DNA of 64,000 nucleotides from Candidatus Gastranaerophilales bacterium (GTDB lineage Bacteria; Cyanobacteriota; Vampirovibrionia; Gastranaerophilales; Gastranaerophilaceae): the NCBI GenBank assembly GCA_944324225.1, contig CALUVL010000002.1, positions 143,074 through 207,073 on the forward strand, written 5' to 3'. The notes beneath the pieces are model-generated. The model was not told the DNA's origin. It worked only from the letters and a program-made list of their open reading frames with translations, and did not search any database. The position numbers and the translations under genes are program-made. Positions 43,067-51,900 of this stretch are shown here, one piece after another. Positions within the stretch are counted from its first letter, which is position 1, and every line of letters starts with the position of its first letter.

Positions 43067-44338
43067 TTATTTTCGTTTCACCCAGTTTGAAATTACTCTG
43101 AGCTGCGCCCGTGTGAGAGCTAGCGCCCATTCACCTACGTTTTTGGTAATAACGCTTCCGGCACCGATGTTTGTGCCCTCTCCTATTTCGACCGGAGCGA
43201 CTAAAACTGTGTTTGAACCTATTTTTACATTGTCTTTCAATACGGTTTTGCTTTTTGTTTTTGTAATTGGATCGTAATTTGCAGTGATTGTACCGGCGCC
43301 TATATTAATGTGCGAGCCGAGTTCGCTGTCGCCTATATAACTTAAGTGACCTGCATTTGTGTTGAACCCGATTTTTGATTTTTTAACTTCCACAAAGTTG
43401 CCGATTTTGCAATTGTCAGCTATTTCTACATCCCCTCTCAGATGGGCGCAGGGGCCGATTTTGCAATTTCTGCCGATTTTATTTTTGCCTTCAATGTATG
43501 TGAACGGGTAAATCGTTGTATCTGAACCGATTTCTGTATCTTCGCTAATCCATGTGCTTGCGGGGTCTATTATTGTAACACCGCTGTCCATAAGTGCGTT
43601 TAATTTTCTGGTGTTCATTATCCTTGACGCTTCAGCAAGGTTTTTGCGTGAATTTATTCCGTAAATCTCGTCGCTGTTTTCAAGAATAAAAGCATTAACT
43701 TTTAATCCGTTATTTTTACCCCATGAAATAATGTCTGTCAGATAATATTCACCCTGTGCGTTGTTGCTTGTAAGCTGTGAAAATGCTGGTTTAACTTTGT
43801 TCCAGTTTAGAATGTAAATACCTGCATTAACTTCTTTTACGGCTTTTTCTTCCGGGGTTGCATCTTTTTCTTCAACAATACATTTGAGGCTTCTGTCATG
43901 TTCTCTGATAATTCTTCCGTAATTTTCCGGATTTTCAAATATCGTGCTCATAACAGTTAAGTCAGAATTGTTTGAATTGTGATATTCTACAAATTTTTTG
44001 AGAGTTTCAGAGGTAATCAGCGGCGTATCTCCGCATAGAATAAGAATTTGACCGCTGTAGTCTGCAAGATACGGACAAACCATAGAAACGGCATGTCCCG
44101 TGCCCAGTTGAGGAGTTTGAAGAACGGTTTTTGCGTTGTTGTAATTTGTTTCGACATATTCTTGAACTTCTTCGGCATGATGTCCTACGATTACAAAATT
44201 TTCGGTTGTAATATCTTTTACACTGCCCAAAACATACCCCAGAAGAGGTTTTTCAAAGATTTTATGAAGAACTTTGGGTATGTCCGATTTCATCCTTGTG
44301 CCTTTGCCGGCAGCTAAAATTACAGATTTAATTTCCAT
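43067..44338 (-). CDS. glmU: UDP-N-acetylglucosamine pyrophosphorylase / glucosamine-1-phosphate acetyltransferase
   Basis: This bifunctional enzyme makes UDP-GlcNAc for peptidoglycan and LPS. The N-terminal nucleotidyltransferase has VILAAGKGTRMKSDIPKVLH, QTPQLGTGHAV and LCGDTPLI. The C-terminal left-handed beta helix shows many hexapeptide repeats with HLRGDVEI, GNFVEVKKSKIG, HLSYIGDSELG and GAGTITANYD (acetyl-CoA side, catalytic His-type loop). At 423 residues the C-terminal tail is somewhat shorter than in E. coli but the helix is intact. A TATAAT promoter and AAGGAG lie upstream of the start. Confidence 0.96.
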   Translation of the reverse strand: MEIKSVILAAGKGTRMKSDIPKVLHKIFEKPLLGYVLGSVKDITTENFVIVGHHAEEVQEYVETNYNNAKTVLQTPQLGTGHAVSMVCPYLADYSGQILILCGDTPLITSETLKKFVEYHNSNNSDLTVMSTIFENPENYGRIIREHDRSLKCIVEEKDATPEEKAVKEVNAGIYILNWNKVKPAFSQLTSNNAQGEYYLTDIISWGKNNGLKVNAFILENSDEIYGINSRKNLAEASRIMNTRKLNALMDSGVTIIDPASTWISEDTEIGSDTTIYPFTYIEGKNKIGRNCKIGPCAHLRGDVEIADNCKIGNFVEVKKSKIGFNTNAGHLSYIGDSELGSHINIGAGTITANYDPITKTKSKTVLKDNVKIGSNTVLVAPVEIGEGTNIGAGSVITKNVGEWALALTRAQLRVISNWVKRK

Positions 44339-44437
44339 TCTCTGTCTCCTTAATTGAGATTATAATAAAAAGATATCAATACTTCAAGGCTGAGTTTTAA
44401 GTGAAAAATGCAGTTTACGCAGTGATAGTTTTTATGT

Positions 44438-44443
44438 TAAAAT
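44438..44443 (+). promoter_or_regulatory. -10 element for a leaderless mnmA mRNA
   Basis: TGT-TAAAAT, six bases (CAATAT), then ATG 44450. The -35 candidate TTTACG is 18 bases upstream. No Shine-Dalgarno before the ATG. Confidence 0.55.
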
Positions 44444-44449
44444 CAATAT

Positions 44450-45502
44450 ATGGATATGATTGGCGGTAAAAAAGCTGTTGTGGCATTAAGCGGCGGGGTT
44501 GACAGTTCAGTTGCTGCATTTTTGTTGAAACAGCAGGGGTATGAAGTTATCGGGCTTACCGGAAAAATGACAAATTCTCCTGCTGCTGACTCTGTTATTG
44601 AGAATGCAAAAAATGTTGCGGATTCGCTCGGGATTGAACATTATGTCTATGATGCATCGGTTCTTTTCAGTGATAAGGTTATTGCATATTTTGAAAATTC
44701 ATACCGCGCAGGTCAAACTCCAAACCCTTGCATAATGTGCAACAAATTTATCAAATGGGGCGAGTTGTTTGATTTTGCCGTTGAAACATTAGGGGCTGAT
44801 GTATATGCAACAGGGCATTATGCAAATATTGTGTCAAAAGACGGAAGGTATAAACTTTATCCTGCGTCAGATGAGCATAAAGACCAGCTTTATTTTTTGT
44901 ACAAACTTACACAAAAGCAACTTGCAAAAACGGTATTTCCGCTATCGGGATATACGAAGCTTGAGGTCAGGGAAATCGCTCATGACTATAATCTTCCTAC
45001 AAAATCTTCAAAAGAAAGTCAGGATATCTGTTTTATACAAAAACCAATGACCTCTAAAAAATACCTTATTGAAAAATTCGGAACACAAAAGGGCGATTTT
45101 ATAGATATTTTGACAGGTAAAAAATGGGGCGAGCACAACGGTTGTTATCAGTATACAATAGGACAGCGAAAAGGTATTGGTATTGCGGCTCCTTATCCTC
45201 TTTATGTCATTAAAATTGATGCGCAGAAAAACATTGTTTATCTGGGTAGAGAAGAAGATAATTACAAAGAAAATTTAAAAATTGAGGATTTGAATTTCTT
45301 TGAACACCATGCAGGCGATGAATTTGATGGAATGGTTAAAATCCGTTACAACATGACCGCTAAAAAGGCGCATATAAAACTTTACGATCGATTTGCCGAT
45401 ATAAAATTTTATGAGCCTGTGAATTCAGTTACTTCAGGTCAGGCCGGGGTAATTTACGATATTGAAGATGGACATTTAATAGGCGGTGGAGTTGTTGTGT
45501 AG
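44450..45502 (+). CDS. mnmA: tRNA-specific 2-thiouridylase MnmA
   Basis: MnmA thiolates U34 in tRNA-Lys, -Glu and -Gln. The ATP-pyrophosphatase loop is VALSGGVDSSVAA. The first catalytic Cys lies in PNPCIMCN and the second in ESQDICFI, where the persulfide disulfide forms. GDFIDILTGKKWGEHNGCYQYTIGQRKGIGI is the conserved central domain. The 350 residues match the family. The start has no Shine-Dalgarno and lies six bases after an extended -10, so the mRNA is probably leaderless. A second ATG two codons on (44456) is possible. Confidence 0.95.
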   Translation: MDMIGGKKAVVALSGGVDSSVAAFLLKQQGYEVIGLTGKMTNSPAADSVIENAKNVADSLGIEHYVYDASVLFSDKVIAYFENSYRAGQTPNPCIMCNKFIKWGELFDFAVETLGADVYATGHYANIVSKDGRYKLYPASDEHKDQLYFLYKLTQKQLAKTVFPLSGYTKLEVREIAHDYNLPTKSSKESQDICFIQKPMTSKKYLIEKFGTQKGDFIDILTGKKWGEHNGCYQYTIGQRKGIGIAAPYPLYVIKIDAQKNIVYLGREEDNYKENLKIEDLNFFEHHAGDEFDGMVKIRYNMTAKKAHIKLYDRFADIKFYEPVNSVTSGQAGVIYDIEDGHLIGGGVVV

Positions 45503-45559
45503 ATGATTGCTTGTAAAAAAATATTGTAGTTGTATCATGTCTTTAAGGGAGGCAAAAAT

Positions 45560-46978
45560 ATGTATAACCCCAAATCTACTAAAGCTGAAGAATTTATTTC
45601 AGATGAAGAAGTTCTTGCATCATTAAAGTATGCTGATGAAAATAAAAATAATACCGAGTTGATAAATAAAATTTTAGAAAAAGCAAAACTCGGAAAAGGT
45701 TTAACTCATAGAGAAGCGGCTGTTCTTCTTGATTGCGAAATAGAAGAAAAAAATAAGGAAATCTTTGCACTTGCAGAAAAAATTAAAAAAGATTACTACG
45801 GAAACAGAATTGTTCTTTTTGCGCCTCTTTACCTTTCAAACTACTGTGTAAACGGTTGTGTTTACTGTCCTTATCACGCAAAAAATAAACATATTCCTCG
45901 AAGAAAGCTTACTCAGGAAGAAATAAAACGGGAAGTCATAGCTCTTCAGGATATGGGGCACAAACGTCTTGCAATTGAATCAGGAGAAGATCCGGTAAAC
46001 AACCCGATTGAATATATTTTAGAATCAATTAAAACAATTTATTCAATCAAACATAAAAATGGGGCAATTCGCCGTGTAAACGTAAATATAGCTGCAACTA
46101 CGGTTGAAAATTACAGAAAACTTCATGAAGCAGGAATTGGTACATATATTCTGTTTCAGGAAACTTATAACAAAAAAAGTTACGAGGAACTCCACCCGAC
46201 AGGTCCGAAACATAATTATGCATACCATACAGAAGCTATGGATAGAGCTATGCAGGGCGGAATTGATGATGTCGGACTTGGCGTTTTATATGGACTTGAA
46301 TCTTACAGATATGAATTTACTGCGCTTTTGATGCATGCAGAACACCTTGAAGCTGTTTATGGTGTCGGACCTCATACAATAAGTCTGCCAAGAATTAAAA
46401 AGGCGGACGATATTAATCCGGATGAATTTGACAACGGAATTGATGATGATACTTTTGCAAAAATTGCGGCTTGTATCAGGATTGCTGTTCCTTATACCGG
46501 CATGATTATTTCAACCCGTGAAAGCGCTAAATGCAGAGAAAAACTTTTACATTTAGGAGTTTCTCAAATCAGCGGAGGTTCCAAAACCAGTGTCGGCGGA
46601 TATTTTAATCCTATGCCTGAAAAAGACGACTCAGCTCAGTTTGATGTTTCTGACAGGCGTTCTCTGGATGAAGTTATTAAGTGGCTTATGGAATTGGGGT
46701 ATCTTCCGAGTTTCTGTACTGCATGTTATGGCAGTGGACGTACAGGCGACAGGTTTATGGAAATTTGTAAACACCAGCAGATTCATAATTTCTGTCATCC
46801 AAACGCCATAATGACTTTGAAAGAATATCTTGAAGATTATGCATCTGATGAAACACGTGCTGTCGGCGAAAAACTTATTGCAAAAGAAGTGCAAAGGCTG
46901 GAAAACCAGGACATTAAATCAATTGTGGAAAAGGATCTTGTTAAAATCCATGCCGGAGAAAGAGATTTTAAGTTCTAA
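45560..46978 (+). CDS. hydG: [FeFe]-hydrogenase maturation radical SAM tyrosine lyase HydG
   Basis: HydG cleaves tyrosine to supply CO and CN for the hydrogenase H-cluster. The radical SAM cluster is CVNGCVYC (CxxxCxxC). ESGEDPVNNPIEYI and FQETYNKKSYEELHPTGPKHNY are typical. The auxiliary cluster CTACYGSGRTGDRFMEICK near the C-terminus separates it from ThiH, which lacks it. 472 residues is the HydG length. The ATG at 45560 has GGGAGG seven bases upstream; an earlier in-frame start at 45530 does not. HydE, HydF and a hydrogenase must be elsewhere. It indicates an anaerobic H2 metabolism. Confidence 0.94.
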   Translation: MYNPKSTKAEEFISDEEVLASLKYADENKNNTELINKILEKAKLGKGLTHREAAVLLDCEIEEKNKEIFALAEKIKKDYYGNRIVLFAPLYLSNYCVNGCVYCPYHAKNKHIPRRKLTQEEIKREVIALQDMGHKRLAIESGEDPVNNPIEYILESIKTIYSIKHKNGAIRRVNVNIAATTVENYRKLHEAGIGTYILFQETYNKKSYEELHPTGPKHNYAYHTEAMDRAMQGGIDDVGLGVLYGLESYRYEFTALLMHAEHLEAVYGVGPHTISLPRIKKADDINPDEFDNGIDDDTFAKIAACIRIAVPYTGMIISTRESAKCREKLLHLGVSQISGGSKTSVGGYFNPMPEKDDSAQFDVSDRRSLDEVIKWLMELGYLPSFCTACYGSGRTGDRFMEICKHQQIHNFCHPNAIMTLKEYLEDYASDETRAVGEKLIAKEVQRLENQDIKSIVEKDLVKIHAGERDFKF

Positions 46979-47065
46979 GCCGTGATTAGACTGCTGAAAA
47001 CTAGAATAGAACAGTTTTAAGGCTATAACACTTTTGTCATATTAAATTTATAAACAGCTTTTTGT

Positions 47066-48082
47066 TTATAAAAGTTTTATATTTTTGATAAAAATTCCGG
47101 TGAAAGGTCTTATGAAAAATCCCCATAGTTTAAGCCCTTCCATTTTAAGCGCTTTTCCATCTTTGCATACAATTGTAAGCGAGCGGGTTTTGCCGTCTTT
47201 TGCTATAATTTCGCCAGGATGTCCAAGAGTTTCAGAAGTTGCATCCTCAGAATGTTTACCTTGAATAGTTGTATATAGAGCTTCTGCCATCGTTTTGGCT
47301 TCAGGTGTTTCAATCTTTATTTTATACGGATTTACACTCAAAAAATGTTTTCCGATTGTTATGTAACACGGTAACCAAGGATGTAGCGCTCGTATTGTTG
47401 CATAGAGCTCTTCAGAAGTTTTGTTTTTGAAATCAAGCATTTTTATCGTTTCGTCAATGTTTCCGAAATAAGTGGCCCTGTTTTCATTTTGTTTTATCGG
47501 GATAATTACTTCACTCTTGATTTTTGAGAAAAACTCTGATGCCACTTCTCGTGCAACAGAGAATGCTCTTTCACGTAATTCTTTTCCAGTATCGGATGTC
47601 AGGATATCAATTTCTTTTTGTATCAAAATTGCGCCTGTATCAAGATTTTCGTCCATAAGATGAAGGGTTACGCCGGTTTTCTTTTCGCCTCGCAAAATTA
47701 CCTGCATATATGGGTTCGGCCCTCTGTATCGAGGCAAAAGTGAGGGATGAATATTCACTGTACCAATTTTGGGCATTGAGAAAGTTTCTTTTTTAAGCTT
47801 TTCCTTCCAGGTTCCAACCATAATTATGTCTGTATTGTTCTTAAGAACATAATTTCTGAATTCTTCACTGTTAGCAGATTTACATTTTACTTCTGGAAGA
47901 TTGTATTTTTTTATAAGCGTCAGGTCATGAGAAGTCTGGAAAAGGTCATGAAACAATAGCTTTGCTCCGGACATAACAGTTCTTTCATAGCGAAAAACCC
48001 CAGCAATCTCAACGCCTGATTCTCTTGCGCTTTCTATCATATTTGCGAGCATCTGCCCTTTTCCCAAAAGAATAACTTTCAT
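47066..48082 (-). CDS. Formyltransferase-family protein (Fmt-like)
   Basis: The N-terminal formyltransferase domain has the catalytic Asn-His-Asp set. NIHPSLLPRYRG supplies Asn and His, and HLMDENLDTGAIL the Asp after GVTLH. The C-terminal 110 residues match a Fmt-type OB-fold only weakly (LHPWLPCYITIG). At 338 residues it could be methionyl-tRNA formyltransferase, but the N-terminus KVILLGKGQMLANMIESARE differs from the usual FxGTP.FA. A sugar-nucleotide formyltransferase is therefore also possible. No def gene lies next to it. No clear Shine-Dalgarno. Confidence 0.75.
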   Translation of the reverse strand: MKVILLGKGQMLANMIESARESGVEIAGVFRYERTVMSGAKLLFHDLFQTSHDLTLIKKYNLPEVKCKSANSEEFRNYVLKNNTDIIMVGTWKEKLKKETFSMPKIGTVNIHPSLLPRYRGPNPYMQVILRGEKKTGVTLHLMDENLDTGAILIQKEIDILTSDTGKELRERAFSVAREVASEFFSKIKSEVIIPIKQNENRATYFGNIDETIKMLDFKNKTSEELYATIRALHPWLPCYITIGKHFLSVNPYKIKIETPEAKTMAEALYTTIQGKHSEDATSETLGHPGEIIAKDGKTRSLTIVCKDGKALKMEGLKLWGFFIRPFTGIFIKNIKLL

Positions 48083-48127
48083 GTTTGAACCCCGGAAATC
48101 ACCATTGCTGCAGTATCTCAGGTGAAA

Positions 48128-48580
48128 TTAATACCTTATTTTTGACGCCCTGTCTATTTCTCGTTTCTGGTCTTTTTGGGCTATGTCATCACGTTTGTCG
48201 TGAAGTTTCTTACCTTTTGCAAGCCCGATTTCAACTTTAGCAAATCCGTGTGTGATAAAAACTTCAAGAGGAACTATTGAATATCCGTCTTTTTTTACTT
48301 TTGAATGCATTTTAAGGATTTCTTTTTTGTTCAAAAGCAGTTTGCGGACACGTTCTGCCTTGTGATTAAAACGGTTGCCCTGTTCGTATGGCGAAATGTG
48401 ACAGTTATATAGAAAAATTTCGTTATCTTCAATTTTGCAGAAGCTATCCTTGAGATTTATAGCATTTTTGCGTATGGATTTAATCTCTGTTCCGGTCAGC
48501 ACAATTCCGGCTACATATTTGTCGAAAATAGTATAGTCGTGAAAAGCTTTTCTGTTTGTTGTGATAACTTTTTTGTCCAT
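48128..48580 (-). CDS. smpB: SsrA-binding protein SmpB
   Basis: SmpB delivers tmRNA to stalled ribosomes. The beta-barrel core is recognisable from HDYTIFDKYVAGIVLTGTEIKSIR, NLKDSF, NCHISPYEQGN and LLLNKKEI, then KVEIGLAKGKKLHDKR. The basic C-terminal tail DQKREIDRASK is intact. At 150 residues it is complete. No Shine-Dalgarno; TACAAT ends six bases before the ATG. No ssrA gene is in this window. Confidence 0.96.
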   Translation of the reverse strand: MDKKVITTNRKAFHDYTIFDKYVAGIVLTGTEIKSIRKNAINLKDSFCKIEDNEIFLYNCHISPYEQGNRFNHKAERVRKLLLNKKEILKMHSKVKKDGYSIVPLEVFITHGFAKVEIGLAKGKKLHDKRDDIAQKDQKREIDRASKIRY

Positions 48581-48586
48581 AATTAA

Positions 48587-48592
48587 ATTGTA
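48587..48592 (-). promoter_or_regulatory. -10 element for a leaderless smpB mRNA
   Basis: Minus-strand TACAAT, six bases (TTAATT), then ATG 48580. Confidence 0.55.
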
Positions 48593-48619
48593 GCATAAAT
48601 ATTATTTTTATTACCTTTT

Positions 48620-48868
48620 TTACCTGGACATACTTGCCTCACAAAAAGTTTTCTTAAGAAATTCCGTAACAATTTGCAGCTTTTCTCCTAATTTAAAATC
48701 ACTGCAATCATCAGGTTCAATTTTTTCGGAAATCATATTTATGTGTGTATCGTGAATTTCACTGCTGTATTTTGTGCCGTTTGCCCAGGCTTGAATTTCT
48801 TCTGCAAGTTTATATCTGCTATTCTGAAGAAAGAGAATTTGTTCCTCAAACGGCATAATTTCAAGCAT
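48620..48868 (-). CDS. Short hypothetical protein
   Basis: This 82-residue frame has plausible protein-like composition: an amphipathic helix FEEQILFLQNSRYKLAEEIQAWA, then an acidic middle and a helix KLGEKLQIVTEFLKKTF. No ribosome site precedes the ATG at 48868. The same frame stays open upstream to about 48930 (KSTDLKALKDTFLSQ) without a start, so this may be the remnant of a longer gene. Function unknown. Confidence 0.4.
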   Translation of the reverse strand: MLEIMPFEEQILFLQNSRYKLAEEIQAWANGTKYSSEIHDTHINMISEKIEPDDCSDFKLGEKLQIVTEFLKKTFCEASMSR

Positions 48869-48963
48869 TTGCGACAGAAAAGTATCTTTTAGTGCCTTTA
48901 AGTCTGTTGATTTATCTGTATAAAGAGCATATTAATGACAAAATCTCTTAAGAAAATATTTTG

Positions 48964-49926
48964 CTAGTTATACAAAAAACATTTTACACAGTGATTATTT
49001 TGGATATTGGAAGTTTCAGGAGAGTCTTCTTTGCACTTAAGCATAACCTGAGGACAGCGGGTATGAAATTTGCAGCCTGTCGGAAGATTGGCAGGGGAAG
49101 GCAGGTCGCCTTGCAGCAGAATTTTTTCTTTTTGCTGATTATTTATTTGCGGAACTGCGCTCAGAAGTGCTTTTGTGTACGGGTGTTTTGGGTTGTTAAA
49201 AATTTCATCAACCGTTCCGATTTCGACGATTTCGCCGAGATACATAATCGCAACACGGTCTGCAAGATATTTTATAACACTCATGTCATGCGTAATTAGC
49301 AGGAATGTCAGGTTAAAGTTTTCTTTTAAATCCTTTAAGAGGTTAAGGATTTGGGCCTGAATACTAACGTCAAGCGCACTCACCGGCTCATCCGCAAGCA
49401 CAAATTCAGGATTAAGAACAAGCGCACGTGCAATTGCAATTCTCTGCCTCTGGCCTCCGGAAAATTCATGCGGGTAAAGTTTCAGGCAATCTCTGTCAAG
49501 TCCTGTGTTGCCTGCTGTAACCACGACTCTTCGGTCAATTTCTTCATCTGTCAGATCTGTGTTGATCTTTAGGGGTTCTTTCAGTGTATCGTAAATCTTC
49601 ATTTTAGGGTCAAGGCTTGCGTAAGGGTTCTGAAAAATCATCTGAGCTTTGCGTCTGAAAGCTTTCATCTGGACTGGATTTTTTTTAAGAATATTTTCTC
49701 CGTTGTAAAAGATTTCGCCTTTAGAAGGAGTTTCAAGCTTTATTAGTGTTTTTGCAAGCGTAGATTTGCCGCATCCCGATTCTCCGGCGAGAGCAAGAAT
49801 TTCGCCCTTATATATGTCAAGGTCAATTCCGTTAAGCGCATGAATAGTCTGTGTTCCGCCGAAAACACCTTTATCGGTTTTGTATTCGGCATAAAGGTTT
49901 CTTATTTTAACAAGAGGTTCGCTCAT
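48964..49926 (-). CDS. oppF: Oligopeptide/dipeptide ABC transporter ATP-binding protein
   Basis: The ABC ATPase motifs are Walker A GESGCGKST, Q-loop MIFQNPYASLDP, signature FSGGQRQRI, Walker B FVLADEPVSALDVS and H-loop LITHDMS. The C-terminal extension contains GCKFHTRCPQVMLKC followed by HCVKCF, the Cys-rich OppF/DppF-specific domain. The 320 residues are typical of the F subunit. The permease, the D subunit and the substrate-binding protein are not next to it, so it may serve a transporter encoded elsewhere. There is no clear Shine-Dalgarno. Confidence 0.92.
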   Translation of the reverse strand: MSEPLVKIRNLYAEYKTDKGVFGGTQTIHALNGIDLDIYKGEILALAGESGCGKSTLAKTLIKLETPSKGEIFYNGENILKKNPVQMKAFRRKAQMIFQNPYASLDPKMKIYDTLKEPLKINTDLTDEEIDRRVVVTAGNTGLDRDCLKLYPHEFSGGQRQRIAIARALVLNPEFVLADEPVSALDVSIQAQILNLLKDLKENFNLTFLLITHDMSVIKYLADRVAIMYLGEIVEIGTVDEIFNNPKHPYTKALLSAVPQINNQQKEKILLQGDLPSPANLPTGCKFHTRCPQVMLKCKEDSPETSNIQNNHCVKCFLYN

Positions 49927-50053
49927 AAAAAAAGTTTAGCTTAATTCCAAATTAAAAGCAATTATATAAAAGGCTACTCTAATTTTGGAAGTTCATGGCT
50001 TTTCATATATAAGTGCACGAAAATTTTTAAAAAAAGAGTCGGTATTTACAGTC

Positions 50054-50653
50054 TTAAGCAATCTCTCTTCTGCCTTCGATGGCTTTTGCAATTGTGATTT
50101 CGTCTGCGTATTCAAGGTCTGCCCCGACCGGAAGCCCGAAAGCTATTCTTGAAATCTTTATTCCGAAAGGCTTGATGAGTTTTGTGAGATAAAGGCTTGT
50201 TGCTTCCCCTTCAACTGAGGGCGGAAGCGCAAGAATTATTTCTTTAACTTCTTCTGATGTAAGCCTGCTCAGAAGTTCTTTAATCCTAATATCATCAGCA
50301 CCGATTCCGTCCATTGGTGAAATAAGTCCTTGTAATACGTGATAAAGGCCTTTAAATTCGTTTGTCTTTTCAATTGCGATTAGATCCTTAGTTTCCGCTA
50401 CAACACAGATTGTTGAGCGATCACGTTTGGGGTTAGTGCAAATTTCACAGGGGCTTGTGGTTGAAAGATTAAAACATATTTCGCAGGTTCTTGTGTTTCT
50501 TTTTGCATCAAGAATTGCCTGAGCGAATTTTTGTACTTCGCTTTCAGGCATTCTGAGCATATAAAACGCCATTCTTTGAGCAGATTTAGGCCCGACTGAC
50601 GGGAATTTTTGAAAATGCTCAATCAGCGCAGCTATTGATTTTGGGTAAATCAT
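50054..50653 (-). CDS. recR: Recombination mediator protein RecR
   Basis: RecR works with RecO (3.2 kb) in loading RecA. The 199 residues hold an N-terminal helix-hairpin-helix (FPSVGPKSAQRMAFYML), the zinc finger CEICFNLSTTSPCEIC, and a TOPRIM domain with CVVAETKDLIAIE. GLYHVLQGLISPMDGIG is the conserved RecR motif and LTKLIKPFGIKISRIAFGLPVGADLEYAD the C-terminus. It follows ybaB by 1 base, the classic ybaB-recR operon. Confidence 0.97.
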   Translation of the reverse strand: MIYPKSIAALIEHFQKFPSVGPKSAQRMAFYMLRMPESEVQKFAQAILDAKRNTRTCEICFNLSTTSPCEICTNPKRDRSTICVVAETKDLIAIEKTNEFKGLYHVLQGLISPMDGIGADDIRIKELLSRLTSEEVKEIILALPPSVEGEATSLYLTKLIKPFGIKISRIAFGLPVGADLEYADEITIAKAIEGRREIA

Positions 50654-50654
50654 A

Positions 50655-50987
50655 TTAGAATAAACCCGGAATGTTAATTCCGCCGGTTACGGATTTCATT
50701 TTCTGCTCCATAAGCGCAGACGCACTATCGCTTGCTTTCTGTATTGCAGTTGTGATTAAATCTTCAAGCATTTCAACAGAGTCAGTGTCAACAGATGACG
50801 GATTTTCAGGGTTGATTGCTTCGGGTGTAAGTTTAATAGATTTGAATTTGCCCTGACCGTCAAAGGTTACTTTTACTTTTCCGTTAGCGGCTTCTCCTGT
50901 TACTTCCTGAGAGGCAAGTTCTTCCTGAGTGTCTTTTAGTTTTTTTTGCAGGGTCTGTGCCTGTTTCATCATTTGCATTATATTCAT
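50655..50987 (-). CDS. ybaB: Nucleoid-associated protein YbaB/EbfC
   Basis: This small DNA-binding dimer of 110 residues starts MNIMQMMKQAQTLQKKLKD. It carries a beta strand segment VTGEAANGKVKVTFDGQGKFKSIKLTPE and the C-terminal helix MLEDLITTAIQKA, the standard YbaB pattern. GGAGG lies 8 bases before the ATG. It is the first gene of the ybaB-recR operon. Confidence 0.95.
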   Translation of the reverse strand: MNIMQMMKQAQTLQKKLKDTQEELASQEVTGEAANGKVKVTFDGQGKFKSIKLTPEAINPENPSSVDTDSVEMLEDLITTAIQKASDSASALMEQKMKSVTGGINIPGLF

Positions 50988-51038
50988 GCTCTAAATCCTC
51001 CGTTTTTAGTCTGGCTTCTATTTTTTGTAATTTTATTA

Positions 51039-51044
51039 TACAAT
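51039..51044 (+). promoter_or_regulatory. -10 element for a leaderless matrixin-like gene
   Basis: TACAAT, six bases (AAATAT), then ATG 51051. No Shine-Dalgarno; the -35 (TTCTAT, 17 bases upstream) is poor. Confidence 0.5.
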
Positions 51045-51050
51045 AAATAT

Positions 51051-51836
51051 ATGCAAAAGCACACTTATGTTTCTGAATCTTTAAAAAACGGGCGGTTAAT
51101 GCGGTGGACTTTTATGCCGCTGAAGGTTTATATTGCTCCGATGAAGTTTTATTCAAAAGCCGGTCAGGATTACAAATATAGAGGGTTTGTAAAGCGTGCA
51201 CTTGATGAGTGGCAAAATGCAACAAAAGGGAAAGTTGCTTTCCGAATTACTGATACACTTCTTGACTCAAATATTAATATCGAGTGGAAAAGGGTTGAGC
51301 GAAAGGCACTCGGGTTGTGTAACTTTTCTTATGATGCACAACACAGGCTTTACGGAGCGGAGGTGTCTATAGGATTAACGGAAGGATTAGTGCATGCTGA
51401 TTATATGGATGAGAATGAGGTTTATCATACAATATTGCATGAAATCGGTCATGCAATAGGCCTCGGGCATAGTCCTAATAAAAAGGATATAATGTACACT
51501 CCGCACCAGAAAGGAATTAATAAAGTATCTGCTGGGGATGTTTTGACTGTAAACTGGCTCTACAGACTTCCACAGGGTGCCACCGTTGCCGAAGTTGCCT
51601 CAAAGTACAAAACAGGTGGGAGTGATATTGATGAAATTATCGCAAAAGTTATGGACGGAAAAGCTGAAAGCGAGTTTGAACGAGTAAAAAATAACGTTGC
51701 AAACAAACCTAAAAGAGATTTGCTTGAGGAACAGGAAAATATCGCAAACCTTAAAAAATATGGTTTAACACTTCAAAATCTTCAAATTTCGGATGATATT
51801 AGAAAGTTTTTTGTAAACAATCCCCGTAAAAAGTGA
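51051..51836 (+). CDS. Matrixin-like zinc metalloprotease without signal peptide
   Basis: The catalytic zinc site HEIGHAIGLGH (130-140) is the metzincin HExxHxxGxxH motif, followed by the Met-turn DIMYTP (Met148). The upstream domain (PLKVYIAPM ... GFVKRALDEWQNATKGKVAFRI) matches the peptidase M10A strand/helix pattern. The last 100 residues are charged helices, possibly a coiled coil. There is no signal peptide or prodomain with a cysteine switch from ATG 51051. An open frame extends upstream to 50946 with a hydrophobic stretch, but it lies antisense to ybaB and has no ribosome site. Confidence 0.8.
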   Translation: MQKHTYVSESLKNGRLMRWTFMPLKVYIAPMKFYSKAGQDYKYRGFVKRALDEWQNATKGKVAFRITDTLLDSNINIEWKRVERKALGLCNFSYDAQHRLYGAEVSIGLTEGLVHADYMDENEVYHTILHEIGHAIGLGHSPNKKDIMYTPHQKGINKVSAGDVLTVNWLYRLPQGATVAEVASKYKTGGSDIDEIIAKVMDGKAESEFERVKNNVANKPKRDLLEEQENIANLKKYGLTLQNLQISDDIRKFFVNNPRKK

Positions 51837-51900
51837 CAAGTTTCTTTTTTAGTGTATAATGTATTTGTTATATAGGAATTTTAAATAGGGATATAATAAT

